A stretch of 51,430 nt of DNA from Pseudorhodobacter antarcticus (GTDB taxonomy: Bacteria; Pseudomonadota; Alphaproteobacteria; Rhodobacterales; Rhodobacteraceae), in NCBI GenBank assembly GCA_945860375.1, contig CAMAQR010000027.1, positions 1-51,430 of the forward strand, given 5' to 3'. Below the pieces are notes generated by a model. It was given only the letters and a program-made list of their open reading frames with translations, ran no database searches and was not told where the DNA came from. The stretch's first letter is position 1. Every line of letters starts with the position of its first letter. The translations under genes were made by a program, and so were the position numbers. Positions 30,940 through 38,534 of the stretch are shown here, in pieces.

Positions 30940-32109
30940 ATGGAAACCGAACTCCTGTCCTGGGGCCAGATCTTTGCCCGTATCGCCCAACAATTCCTGC
31001 CAGTTTGGATCGCGCTGATCGTCACCTTTGCGCTGTCGATCCGCTACAAGCGCCACCTTGGCCTTTATGGCAAACTGTTCGACAGCCCGGTGGGGATGGT
31101 CGGCTATGCGCTGGTGATGTTCTGGGTGTTCACGGCGATCTTCGCCGACATGATCATCACCATGGACCCGATCGCGCAATTTGGCCGGGTGAAGAACCCG
31201 CCGCCCGGCACCCCGCTTACCGAGGTGGCCGAGGGCCAATACGCCTATTTCCTTCTGGGCGCAGATCACCTTGCCCGTGACGTGTTCTCCCGCGTCGTGA
31301 TGGGCGCGCGTCGGGTGCTGACGATCGCGCCGGCGGCCACCACCTTTGCCTTCATGGTCGGCGTCACCCTTGGCCTGCCCGCCGGATACTTCGGCGGCAA
31401 GCTCGACACCGCGCTGTCCTTCCTCGCCAACCTCGTGCTGGCCTTCCCCGTGATCTTGCTGTTTTACCTGCTGGTCACGCCGGAAATCCGCAACACCGGC
31501 ATCCCGGTGGTGCTGGCCGCGGTGCTGTTCATCTTCCCGGTGATCTTCTTCGTCACCCTGTTCAACTCGCGCTTCTTCACCAACCCGCCCAAGCGCAACC
31601 TCTACGTCGGCATCACCCTGCTGATCGGCCTTTGGGCCTATTCCGGCCTTGCCTTCAACGCCGACCCGCTGGGCATCTGGTCGATGGACCCGAACCTGCT
31701 GAACGTCTTCGTGTCAGTGGTCTTTGTAAACTCTCCCACCGTGTTCCGCATCGTGCGCGGCATCGTGATGGACCTGAAGGCGCGCGATTACGTCGCCGCA
31801 GGCCAGACGCGCGGCGAATCCGCCTGGTACATCATGCTGTGGGAGATTCTGCCCAACGCCCGTGGCCCGCTGATCGTCGATTTCTGCCTGCGCATCGGCT
31901 ACACCACGATCCTGCTGGGGACCTTGGGCTTCTTTGGCCTCGGCGTATCGCCGGAATCCCCCGATTGGGGCTCCACCATCGACGATGGCCGCAAACTGCT
32001 GTCGCTCTACCTTCACCCCGCCATCACCCCTGCCCTTGCCTTGATGAGCCTGGTCCTTGGCCTCAACCTGCTCGCCGATGGCTTGCGCGAAGAAAGCCTC
32101 AAGGATTGA
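30940..32109 (+). CDS. ABC transporter permease, DppC type
   Basis: The 389-residue protein is the partner permease. Its motif LKARDYVAAGQTRGESAWYI, followed by LPNARGPLIVDF, is the EAA loop of the DppC group, and GFFGLGVSPESPDWGSTIDD is typical of its C-terminal region. It is longer than standard DppC (about 300) because of extra N-terminal spans and an insert around residues 150-230. ATG 30940 is preferred to the adjoining ATG 30937 because GAGG at 30931-30934 then has a 5-bp spacer. Confidence 0.92.
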   Translation: METELLSWGQIFARIAQQFLPVWIALIVTFALSIRYKRHLGLYGKLFDSPVGMVGYALVMFWVFTAIFADMIITMDPIAQFGRVKNPPPGTPLTEVAEGQYAYFLLGADHLARDVFSRVVMGARRVLTIAPAATTFAFMVGVTLGLPAGYFGGKLDTALSFLANLVLAFPVILLFYLLVTPEIRNTGIPVVLAAVLFIFPVIFFVTLFNSRFFTNPPKRNLYVGITLLIGLWAYSGLAFNADPLGIWSMDPNLLNVFVSVVFVNSPTVFRIVRGIVMDLKARDYVAAGQTRGESAWYIMLWEILPNARGPLIVDFCLRIGYTTILLGTLGFFGLGVSPESPDWGSTIDDGRKLLSLYLHPAITPALALMSLVLGLNLLADGLREESLKD

Positions 32110-32119
32110 CCCGCCCCCG

Positions 32120-32170
32120 GTTTCATCTTGGTTCAAATATCCCGGGGGTGCGGGGGCTGGCCCCCGCTCC
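32120..32170 (-). repeat. Dispersed intergenic repeat, copy 3 (reverse orientation)
   Basis: On the minus strand the element reads a GC hairpin (GCGGGGGC/GCCCCCGC, 32150-32167), then CCCCCGGGATATTTG and CCAAGATGAAA. Compared with copies 1 and 2 it is inverted, and it lies between the permease and ATPase genes of one operon, where it may lower read-through. Confidence 0.7.
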
Positions 32171-32197
32171 ATCCTCTCCGCCAAAGCGAGGCTCGCC

Positions 32198-34285
32198 ATG
32201 ACTGACACATCCTGGGACCCATCCAAACCCATCCTCGAGATTGAAAACCTCTCGATCAGCTTCTTCACCCGCCTGCGCGAAATCCCCGCCGTGATGGATT
32301 TTTCCTGCACGGTGATGGCGGGCGAATCGATGGGTCTGGTGGGCGAATCCGGTTGCGGCAAATCCACCGTCGCCTTGGCGGTGATGCGCGATCTGGGCAA
32401 GAATGGCCGCATCGTCGGCGGCACCATCAAGTTCAAGGGCCGCGATCTGACCCATATGACCGAAGAAGAGCTGCGCCACATCCGCGGCTCTGAAATCGCG
32501 ATGATCTATCAGGAACCGATGGCCTCGCTGAACCCGGCGATGAAGATCGGCGCGCAGCTGGCCGAGGTGCCGATGATCCATCAGGGCATGGCCAAGACGG
32601 ACGCTTGGGCCTTGGCCCGCCAGATCGTCGCCGATGTGCGCCTGCCCGACCCCGACCGCATCCTGCACGCCTTTCCGCACCAACTTTCCGGCGGCCAACA
32701 ACAGCGTATCGTCATCGCGATGGCGCTGATGTCCAAACCAGCGCTGCTGATCCTTGACGAACCCACCACCGCGCTTGATGTGACGGTCGAGGCGGGCATC
32801 GTCGATCTGGTCAAGGATCTGGGCCACAAATACGGCACCTCGATGCTGTTCATTTCGCACAATCTTGGCCTGATCTTGGACGTCTGCGACCGCCTCTGCG
32901 TGATGTATTCCGGCGAAGCGGTGGAAACCGGCAACGTCATTCAAGTCTTCGACAAGATGCGCCACCCCTACACGCAGGCGCTGTTCCGCTCGATCCCCCT
33001 GCCCGGCGCCGACAAGAATTCGCACCCGCTGGTGGCGATTCCCGGCAACTTCCCCTTGCCACATGAACGGCCCCAGGGCTGCAACTTTGGCCCCCGCTGC
33101 GACTACTTTCAGGCGGGCCGCTGTGATGCCGCCGAGATCACCATGTCGCCCGTGCCCGACGATGACCGCCACGCCTCGCGCTGCCTGAAGTGGACCGAGA
33201 TTGACTGGAACGCCCCGCTGAAGGCCAAGGTGCAAAAGGAAAAGACCCCGATCGGCAAAGTTGTGCTGAAGATGCAGGATCTGAAGAAATATTACTCCGT
33301 CTCGGGCGGCTCTTTCGGCGGCGGCACCGCCAAAGTGGTCAAAGCCAACGAAACCCTGTCGTTCGAGGCCCGCGAAGGCGAAACGCTGGCCATTGTGGGC
33401 GAGTCCGGTTGCGGCAAGTCCACCTTCGCCAAAGTGCTGATGGGTCTGGAAACCGCCACCTCCGGCAGCATCATGCTGTTTGACGAAAATGTGCAGTCCA
33501 CCCCGATCACCAAACGCAACACCGACACGGTGTCCTCGGTGCAGATGGTGTTCCAAAACCCGTTCGACACCCTGAACCCGTCGATGAACGTCGGCCGCCA
33601 GATCATCCGCGCGCTTGAGATTTTCAAGCAAGGCAGCTCGGATGAGGCGCGCCATGCCCGCATGCTGGAACTGCTGGACCTTGTGAAACTGCCGCGCGCC
33701 TTTGCCGACCGCATGCCGCGCCAACTGTCAGGCGGGCAAAAACAGCGCGTCGGCATCGCCCGCGCCTTTGCCGGTGGTGCCAAGGTCGTGGTCGCCGATG
33801 AACCTGTCAGCGCCCTGGATGTGTCGGTGCAGGCCGCCGTCACCGATTTGTTGATGGACATTCAGCGCGAAAACAAGACCACCTTGCTGTTCATCAGCCA
33901 CGATCTGTCCATCGTCCGCTACCTGTCCGACCGCGTGATGGTGATGTATCTTGGCCATGTGGTCGAAATGGGCACGACGGATCAGGTTTTCCAACCGCCC
34001 TACCACCCCTACACCGAGGCGCTGCTGTCGGCGGTGCCCATCGCCGACACCAAGGTGATCCGCAAACGCATCGTGCTGGAAGGCGATATCCCCTCGGCGA
34101 TGAACCCGCCGCCCGGTTGCCCGTTCCAGACCCGCTGCCGCTGGAAATCGCAAGTGCCGAACGGCCTGTGTGACCGCGAAGTGCCGCCTGTGCAAACGCT
34201 GGCCGGTGGCCATCAGCTGAAATGCCACCTGTCGGCAGAGGTTCTGGCCACGATGGAGCCCGTGATCAAGATGGCAGCGGAGTAA
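32198..34285 (+). CDS. Fused double ATPase of the peptide-type ABC importer (DppD-DppF fusion)
   Basis: The 695-residue protein joins two ABC ATPase domains that are separate DppD and DppF proteins in E. coli. Domain 1 has Walker A GESGCGKST at residues 49-57, signature LSGGQQQR near residue 164 and DEPTTALDV. Domain 2 repeats these with GESGCGKST near residue 401, LSGGQKQR near residue 510 and DEPVSALDV. Each half ends with the oligopeptide-type cysteine motif (GCNFGPRCDYFQAGRCD and GCPFQTRCRW...LCD); in some members these cysteines hold an Fe-S cluster. ATG 32198 is backed by GAGG 7 bp upstream. The operon thus has binding protein, two permeases and one fused ATPase. Confidence 0.95.
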   Translation: MTDTSWDPSKPILEIENLSISFFTRLREIPAVMDFSCTVMAGESMGLVGESGCGKSTVALAVMRDLGKNGRIVGGTIKFKGRDLTHMTEEELRHIRGSEIAMIYQEPMASLNPAMKIGAQLAEVPMIHQGMAKTDAWALARQIVADVRLPDPDRILHAFPHQLSGGQQQRIVIAMALMSKPALLILDEPTTALDVTVEAGIVDLVKDLGHKYGTSMLFISHNLGLILDVCDRLCVMYSGEAVETGNVIQVFDKMRHPYTQALFRSIPLPGADKNSHPLVAIPGNFPLPHERPQGCNFGPRCDYFQAGRCDAAEITMSPVPDDDRHASRCLKWTEIDWNAPLKAKVQKEKTPIGKVVLKMQDLKKYYSVSGGSFGGGTAKVVKANETLSFEAREGETLAIVGESGCGKSTFAKVLMGLETATSGSIMLFDENVQSTPITKRNTDTVSSVQMVFQNPFDTLNPSMNVGRQIIRALEIFKQGSSDEARHARMLELLDLVKLPRAFADRMPRQLSGGQKQRVGIARAFAGGAKVVVADEPVSALDVSVQAAVTDLLMDIQRENKTTLLFISHDLSIVRYLSDRVMVMYLGHVVEMGTTDQVFQPPYHPYTEALLSAVPIADTKVIRKRIVLEGDIPSAMNPPPGCPFQTRCRWKSQVPNGLCDREVPPVQTLAGGHQLKCHLSAEVLATMEPVIKMAAE

Positions 34286-34327
34286 CTTTGCGCAGGGGCG
34301 GGTTGCTCACCCGCCCCGGTCAATGCC

Positions 34328-34411
34328 TTCATCTTGGCTCAAATATCCCCGCCGGAGGCAAGCGACATCCGCCGAAAGAGCCTCCGGCGGGGATATTTAA
34401 GCCAATGTGAA
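34328..34411. repeat. Dispersed intergenic repeat, copy 4: 84-bp palindrome
   Basis: Two copies of the element face each other. The inner arms AAATATCCCCGCCGGAGGC (34341-34359) and GCCTCCGGCGGGGATATTT (34380-34398) are perfect over 19 bp; the outer parts TTCATCTTGGCTC and GCCAATGTGAA are imperfect. It stands between convergent genes, the ABC ATPase and the lytic transglycosylase, and can form a very stable hairpin, so a bidirectional terminator is likely. Confidence 0.8.
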
Positions 34412-34443
34412 TGCCGCAGGAAGGGGGGTTGTCCCACCAGGCC

Positions 34444-35067
34444 CTAGCCGAGAATCGCCTTCACGTAATTCTTCGTCTCGGCATAGGGCGGGATGCCCCC
34501 ATGCTGTTCCACAGCCCCCGGTCCGGCATTGTAGGCGGCCAGCGCCAGCCGCCAACTGCCAAAGCGGTCATACATCATGCGCAGATATCTCGCGCCGCCG
34601 TCCAGATTTTGCTCGGGTACGCTGGGGTCCACCCCAAGCCGCGCCGCCGTGCCGGGCATCAACTGCGCCAGCCCCGTTGCCCCCTTGTGCGACACCGCCC
34701 CGGCATTCCAGCCGCTTTCCTGCTGCACCAGTCTCAGGAACAAATCTTCAGGCACACCATGCTTTCGGGCCGCCGCGCGGGCCACCTCAAGATAGGCACC
34801 CTTGTAATGGCCGCGATAGCTGACCTGCGTGCTGTCCGCAGACGCCGCTTCTTTCTTGTAGTCCGGGCGCAGCCGGGCCGATCCGTCATATTGCGTTGAC
34901 AGCCGACCATCCAGCAAAGAGGTCTGCGTTTTGAACAGCGACGCCCGGTTTTTCTTGGACCCCGACAGCTTGAGCCCTTCGGCCTGCACCGCAACAGCGC
35001 CTGCAAAGGCGATGCCCAAGGCCAAAACCGCGCCCAAGCCCAAAAGACCAAACCGACTCAAGCGCAT
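34444..35067 (-). CDS. Lytic transglycosylase with SLT domain
   Basis: The 207-residue protein has an N-terminal signal sequence or anchor (hydrophobic residues about 7-29, ending VAVQA) and a C-terminal goose-type lysozyme-like SLT domain. The catalytic glutamate is Glu117 in [10 protein letters not shown], followed by [28 protein letters not shown] and [13 protein letters not shown]. These enzymes cleave peptidoglycan to 1,6-anhydro-muropeptides during growth and assembly of envelope machines. The start has GGAG 7 bp upstream. It faces the ABC operon convergently. No specialised partner is visible nearby. Confidence 0.93.
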   Translation of the reverse strand: MRLSRFGLLGLGAVLALGIAFAGAVAVQAEGLKLSGSKKNRASLFKTQTSLLDGRLSTQYDGSARLRPDYKKEAASADSTQVSYRGHYKGAYLEVARAAARKHGVPEDLFLRLVQQESGWNAGAVSHKGATGLAQLMPGTAARLGVDPSVPEQNLDGGARYLRMMYDRFGSWRLALAAYNAGPGAVEQHGGIPPYAETKNYVKAILG

Positions 35068-35207
35068 CTATCGCTCCAAACACCAACCGCTGCGAACTCT
35101 AGCCATATCTTGCCGGTTTTCCAATGCGGCAAAGCGCGGTTGGCAAATGCCTGCCAAACTCCGCCGTGTGGGCAGGCCGGGTCATCTGCCAGCGGGCGTG
35201 GCCATGG

Positions 35208-35333
35208 TCACGCTGGCGCCCACAGCGCATGGCGGCCCGGATTGACGCCACGGCTTTGCACCGCAGAAGCCAAGGAAATCAGCATCGCCGTCGCAAGGGC
35301 GATCATTCTTGCCATTTCGGCCAAAGTCTTCAT
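35208..35333 (-). CDS. Candidate 41-residue secreted or membrane peptide
   Basis: ATG 35333 stands behind GGAG with a 7-bp spacer (in the minus-strand leader at 35341-35344), and the frame ends at 35208. The product has a hydrophobic stretch (MARMIALATAMLISLASA, residues 7-24) that looks like a signal peptide with a possible cleavage after ASA, leaving a short basic tail. It lies in the otherwise empty 535-bp gap between the lytic transglycosylase and ssb. I see no family. The remaining parts of the gap hold no convincing gene except a CCGGC/GCCGG stem at about 35561-35576 before ssb. Confidence 0.4.
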   Translation of the reverse strand: MKTLAEMARMIALATAMLISLASAVQSRGVNPGRHALWAPA

Positions 35334-35602
35334 CGTCGCGCTCCATTTTGCGTCAGGATGCGGCAGCGGACGGATCAGAGCCCTCTCACGCCGCCAACAC
35401 AACCCCAGCCTGCGCAAGCTGCCATTGCTCTTTGGGCCCAAACGGCTCTGCCAAGGGCTATGGGGCCACAGACCTCCGGGGGTATCTGGCCCCGACACGG
35501 GCGGACTCCGGCTTGGTTGCGACGGCGCAAACGGCGCGATATAGGTTTGGTTAACCCATTCCGGCGACACTGCCGGAGCGTCATCGAATCAGGGAGAGTG
35601 AC

Positions 35603-36145
35603 ATGGCAGGCGTCAACAAGGTCATCATCGTCGGCAATCTGGGCCGCGATCCCGAAGTGCGGTCTTTCCCCAACGGCGGCAAGGTGGTGAACCTGCGCAT
35701 CGCCACATCCGACACCTGGCGCGACAAGCAAAGCGGTGATCGGAAAGAGCGCACCGAATGGCACAGCGTTGCTATTTTCAACGAGGCTCTGGGCAAGGTG
35801 GCCGAGCAATACTTGAAAAAAGGCTCCACCGTTTACATCGAAGGCGCGTTGGAAACCCGCAAATGGCAAGACCAGTCGGGGGCCGAACGCTACACCACCG
35901 AAGTGGTGCTGCGGCAGTTCCGGGGTGAGTTGACGCTGCTGGGTGGTCGCGGTGAAGGCGGTAGCGGCAGTGGCGGCGGCGCTTACGATGAGCGTGGCGG
36001 CAATGAAGACCAAGGCGGCGGCGCCTCGGGTGGCGGCAGCGGCGGCTACGCCCGGGGTGGCGCTTCGGGGGGTGCCGCCGGGGGTTACGGTGGCGGCGCT
36101 GGCGGCGGCGGTCGTTCGGATATGGACGACGAAATTCCGTTCTGA
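35603..36145 (+). CDS. ssb: Single-stranded DNA-binding protein
   Basis: SSB coats single-stranded DNA in replication and repair and recruits partners. The 180-residue protein has the OB fold ([52 protein letters not shown]) in residues 1-112, a long glycine-rich linker (about residues 115-170) and the conserved acidic tail DMDDEIPF that binds partner proteins. AGGGAGAG precedes ATG 35603. No LexA box was found upstream, unlike some other alphaproteobacterial ssb genes. Confidence 0.97.
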   Translation: MAGVNKVIIVGNLGRDPEVRSFPNGGKVVNLRIATSDTWRDKQSGDRKERTEWHSVAIFNEALGKVAEQYLKKGSTVYIEGALETRKWQDQSGAERYTTEVVLRQFRGELTLLGGRGEGGSGSGGGAYDERGGNEDQGGGASGGGSGGYARGGASGGAAGGYGGGAGGGGRSDMDDEIPF

Positions 36146-36235
36146 AGCAAACATGATCCGGTGCCGCCCCAAGCGGCACTGGACCTTCTGCATCCTATTC
36201 CCTATATAATCGCTCAACAACTGAGTGAGGGCGAT

Positions 36236-36598
36236 ATGAACCAGCCGCAGGACAAGATTGAGGGCGCGCCCCTGATCCGCCCATCGACCACTGATCACCC
36301 CTTGTATGAACAGGTTGTCGAGGCCTGCCGCACGGTGTTTGACCCGGAAATCCCTGTCAATATCTTCGATCTGGGATTGATTTATACCATTGAAATAAAT
36401 GACGAAAGTGAAGTCGAGATTCTGATGACGCTGACCGCTCCCGGCTGCCCGGTGGCGGGCGAGATGCCCGGTTGGGTTGCGGATGCTGTGGAACCTTTGG
36501 CCGGGGTCAAGCACGTAAACGTCGGCATGACCTTTGATCCGCCCTGGGGCATGGAGTTGATGTCGGACGAGGCGCGGCTGGAACTGGGGTTCATGTAA
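36236..36598 (+). CDS. DUF59 (MIP18/SufT-type) Fe-S assembly protein
   Basis: The 120-residue protein contains the DUF59 core: VFDPEIPVNIFDLGLIY (residues 34-50) and the reactive cysteine Cys71 in TLTAPGCPVAGEMPGW, ending with a FDPPWGMELMS motif. Members (SufT, PaaD, the eukaryotic Cia2) help in maturing Fe-S proteins; in alphaproteobacteria such a gene commonly closes the suf cluster. ATG 36236 is chosen for GAGGG 5 bp before it. A TATAAT element at 36205-36210 could belong to its promoter. sufA, its functional partner, lies 1.45 kb downstream, separated by the SatD-like/DUF3307 pair. Confidence 0.9.
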   Translation: MNQPQDKIEGAPLIRPSTTDHPLYEQVVEACRTVFDPEIPVNIFDLGLIYTIEINDESEVEILMTLTAPGCPVAGEMPGWVADAVEPLAGVKHVNVGMTFDPPWGMELMSDEARLELGFM

Positions 36599-36601
36599 GT
36601 C

Positions 36602-36677
36602 GCAAGTCTGGGGAGTTGCATTGTATAAAAGCAAGTCTCAGGCATTGCATTTCACAACCGCAAGCCTTATGACTTGC
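36602..36677. promoter_or_regulatory. Operator array: three GCAA-N10-TTGC sites at 29-bp spacing
   Basis: GCAA and TTGC separated by exactly 10 bp occur at 36602-36619, 36631-36648 and 36660-36677, so site starts are 29 bp apart each time. The first two copies share GCAAGTCT and TTGCATT beyond the core. The third overlaps the probable -10 region and ends just before the ATG of the SatD-like gene. This is the layout of a repressor or activator array on one or nearly one face of the helix; the SatD-like protein itself has a helix-turn-helix and is the first candidate to bind it. Confidence 0.7.
36645..36673 (+). promoter_or_regulatory. Candidate promoter giving a leaderless satD-like mRNA
   Basis: TTGCAT (36645-36650) and TATGAC (36668-36673) are 17 bp apart. 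The start point would fall near 36680, the ATG itself, and no Shine-Dalgarno sequence is visible before the gene. Both facts agree with a leaderless transcript. The -35 lies in operator copy 2 and the -10 in copy 3. Confidence 0.4.
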
Positions 36678-36679
36678 CG

Positions 36680-37327
36680 ATGATGCATATAAAGGCAGTT
36701 ATCACGGGTGATCTGATTGGCTCAACGGCCAAGGGTGCCGACGCAATCGACAAATCCATGGTGGCTATGGCAAATGTGGCCAATCGTTTGTCAAATGCTG
36801 CGGGTGCCCAGACCTGTTTCACCCGTCACCGCGGCGATGGTTGGCAAATCTATCTCGATCTCCCCGGTCTTTGCTTGCGTGCCGCGCTGATGATCGCGGC
36901 GGAACTGCGCGCGCAAAATACGGGTCTGGCCACACGACAATCCGTAGGTCTCGGAACAGTCGAGCCCATCATTTCAAACAATCTTTCTTCCGCATTCGGG
37001 GTCGCTTTTGAAGTCTCCGGCTCTGGCCTCGACCACATGGATCGCAACAGACGGCTTTTGATCGGCGGTCGCGGCATCGTCACGCCCATGCATGAAGCGA
37101 TTTTCGCTCTCGCCGACTGGCAGTCTGCACGTTGGTCGCGCGAACAGGCCGAAGCCATCAGCATCATGTTGAGCGACAGGCAGATCAGTTTTGCCGACGG
37201 GGCGTCAACACTCGGGATCTCACGGCAAGCCTTCCAAGCGCGGCTGACGACTGCGGGACTGGCGGCGTGGGAAGAGGCGCTTTTGGCATTCGAGAGCGAC
37301 AATTGGTCGGAGCATCCAGATGCCTGA
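36680..37327 (+). CDS. SatD-like protein: cyclase-like N-terminal part with C-terminal helix-turn-helix
   Basis: The protein has 215 residues from ATG 36680. Near the N-terminus AVITGDLIGST holds an aspartate and is followed by CFTRHRGDGWQIYL; these resemble the two metal-binding aspartate motifs of class III nucleotidyl cyclases (DIVGST and GDG). RQSVGLGTVE and a later GVAFEVSGSGLD resemble the third and fourth conserved strands, but the transition-state Asn and Arg are not evident. The C-terminus (SREQAEAISIML, then ADGASTLGISRQAFQARL) is a helix-turn-helix. This fits the SatD family, whose biochemical role I do not know. GC content and codon use look lower than in neighbours. It overlaps the DUF3307 gene by 8 bp. 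An in-frame TTG at 36674 and ATG at 36683 are alternative starts. Confidence 0.8.
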   Translation: MMHIKAVITGDLIGSTAKGADAIDKSMVAMANVANRLSNAAGAQTCFTRHRGDGWQIYLDLPGLCLRAALMIAAELRAQNTGLATRQSVGLGTVEPIISNNLSSAFGVAFEVSGSGLDHMDRNRRLLIGGRGIVTPMHEAIFALADWQSARWSREQAEAISIMLSDRQISFADGASTLGISRQAFQARLTTAGLAAWEEALLAFESDNWSEHPDA

Positions 37328-38030
37328 AACCCTGGCCGCCCTGCTGCTCGCCCATATCCTTGCCGACTTTCTGTTTCAAACCAACTGGATGGTGGCACAA
37401 AAGGCCAGCGCACAGGGACTTGCGGCGCATAGGGCGGTGGTCCTGGCGACACTGATCTTCACCACAGGGGGCCTGCATCCGGCGCTGTTCTGGCTGACGG
37501 CGCTGCATCTGATCCTTGATCTGGGCAAAACCCGGCTGCCGCCTGGGCTGACGGCGTTTCTGGCGGATCAGGCGTTGCATGTCGCATCACTGTTGGCGCT
37601 GACGTCTTGGTTGCCCACGCTTTGGGCGGGCGGCCTTTGGGCGGGCATGCCCGCTCTGCCCACCGCGATGGCCCTGACAGCCGGCGTCATTCTGGCCACC
37701 CGCGCCGGGGGCTATGCCATTGGCCTGCTGATGGAGCCCTTTACGGCAGCCTCGCCCGATGGTCTGCCCGGCGGGGGGCGGGTGATCGGGCAGTTGGAGC
37801 GCGGATTGATCTTTGCGATGATCCTGCTGGGCCAACCCGAGGGTGTCGGTCTGCTGATCGCCGCCAAATCCATCCTGCGCTTTGGCGCGGTGAAAGATGA
37901 CCGCGCGGCCAGCGAATATGTCATTATCGGCACATTGGCCTCCTTCGCTTGGGCGATTTTGGCCGCGCATGGCACCGCAGCACTGATATCGACGCTGCCA
38001 CCGCTTGGAATTTCGACGCAGGTCCCTTAG
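37320..38030 (+). CDS. DUF3307 multi-spanning membrane protein
   Basis: The 236-residue protein begins in the stop region of the SatD-like gene. It matches DUF3307 by the opening LLLAHILADFLFQTNWMV and by HLILDLGKTRL. Histidine and aspartate pairs lie inside or at the ends of membrane spans: His12/Asp16, His63/Asp67 and Asp83/His87, a pattern reminiscent of membrane metal-dependent hydrolases such as the YdjM group. About six spans are predicted, with a polar loop RVIGQLERGLIF and KSILRFGAVKDDRAASEYVI in the second half. SatD and DUF3307 genes are neighbours in other phyla as I recall, so the two probably work together. The activity is unknown. Confidence 0.8.
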   Translation: MPETLAALLLAHILADFLFQTNWMVAQKASAQGLAAHRAVVLATLIFTTGGLHPALFWLTALHLILDLGKTRLPPGLTAFLADQALHVASLLALTSWLPTLWAGGLWAGMPALPTAMALTAGVILATRAGGYAIGLLMEPFTAASPDGLPGGGRVIGQLERGLIFAMILLGQPEGVGLLIAAKSILRFGAVKDDRAASEYVIIGTLASFAWAILAAHGTAALISTLPPLGISTQVP

Positions 38031-38052
38031 ATAGGGTGAAAAGGAGTATCCC

Positions 38053-38403
38053 ATGTTCGGCATTCCCGGCAAAGCGGCTGTCACCCTGACCCCGATGGCA
38101 GCCCAGCAAATCTCGCGGTTGATGGACAAGCAACAGACCATCGGCCTGCGCATCGGCATCAAGAAGGGCGGCTGCGCGGGCATGGAATACACCATGGATT
38201 ACGTCACGCAGGCCAATCCGATGGATGAGGTGGTCGAACAAGACGGCGCGCGGGTGCTGATTGCGCCGATGGCACAGCTGTTCCTGATCGGCACCGAGAT
38301 TGACTACGAGGTTGACCTGCTGCACGCGGGCTTCAAGTTCCGCAATCCGAATGTCACCGAGTCTTGCGGCTGCGGCGAGTCGATCAAGTTCAAGGACGCC
38401 TGA
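38053..38403 (+). CDS. A-type Fe-S carrier protein (SufA/IscA/ErpA family)
   Basis: A-type carriers take Fe-S clusters from the scaffold to apoproteins. The 116-residue protein has the three conserved cysteines: Cys41 in KKGGCAGMEY and Cys105 and Cys107 in ESCGCGES. AAGGAG lies before ATG 38053, so it is translated independently although it is only 22 bp after the DUF3307 gene. Together with the DUF59 gene at 36236 it suggests an ancestral Fe-S pair now separated by the SatD-like/DUF3307 genes. Confidence 0.93.
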   Translation: MFGIPGKAAVTLTPMAAQQISRLMDKQQTIGLRIGIKKGGCAGMEYTMDYVTQANPMDEVVEQDGARVLIAPMAQLFLIGTEIDYEVDLLHAGFKFRNPNVTESCGCGESIKFKDA

Positions 38404-38534
38404 GCGGTGGCGGGCTGATCCCCGGCCACCCTGCTGGCGGGCCTGAAGGCTGAGTATTTTCAAAACAGCAATCGCAGCCCCCTTCCCCTTGTCCCGCCAC
38501 TTCGCTACCGCTTGTGCCAACAACGGAGGGTCTG

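Noticed and set aside
35558..35578. CCGGC/GCCGG stem just before ssb
   Set aside because: Short stem without T-run and no known ssb leader control matching it; kept only as a note in the gap description.
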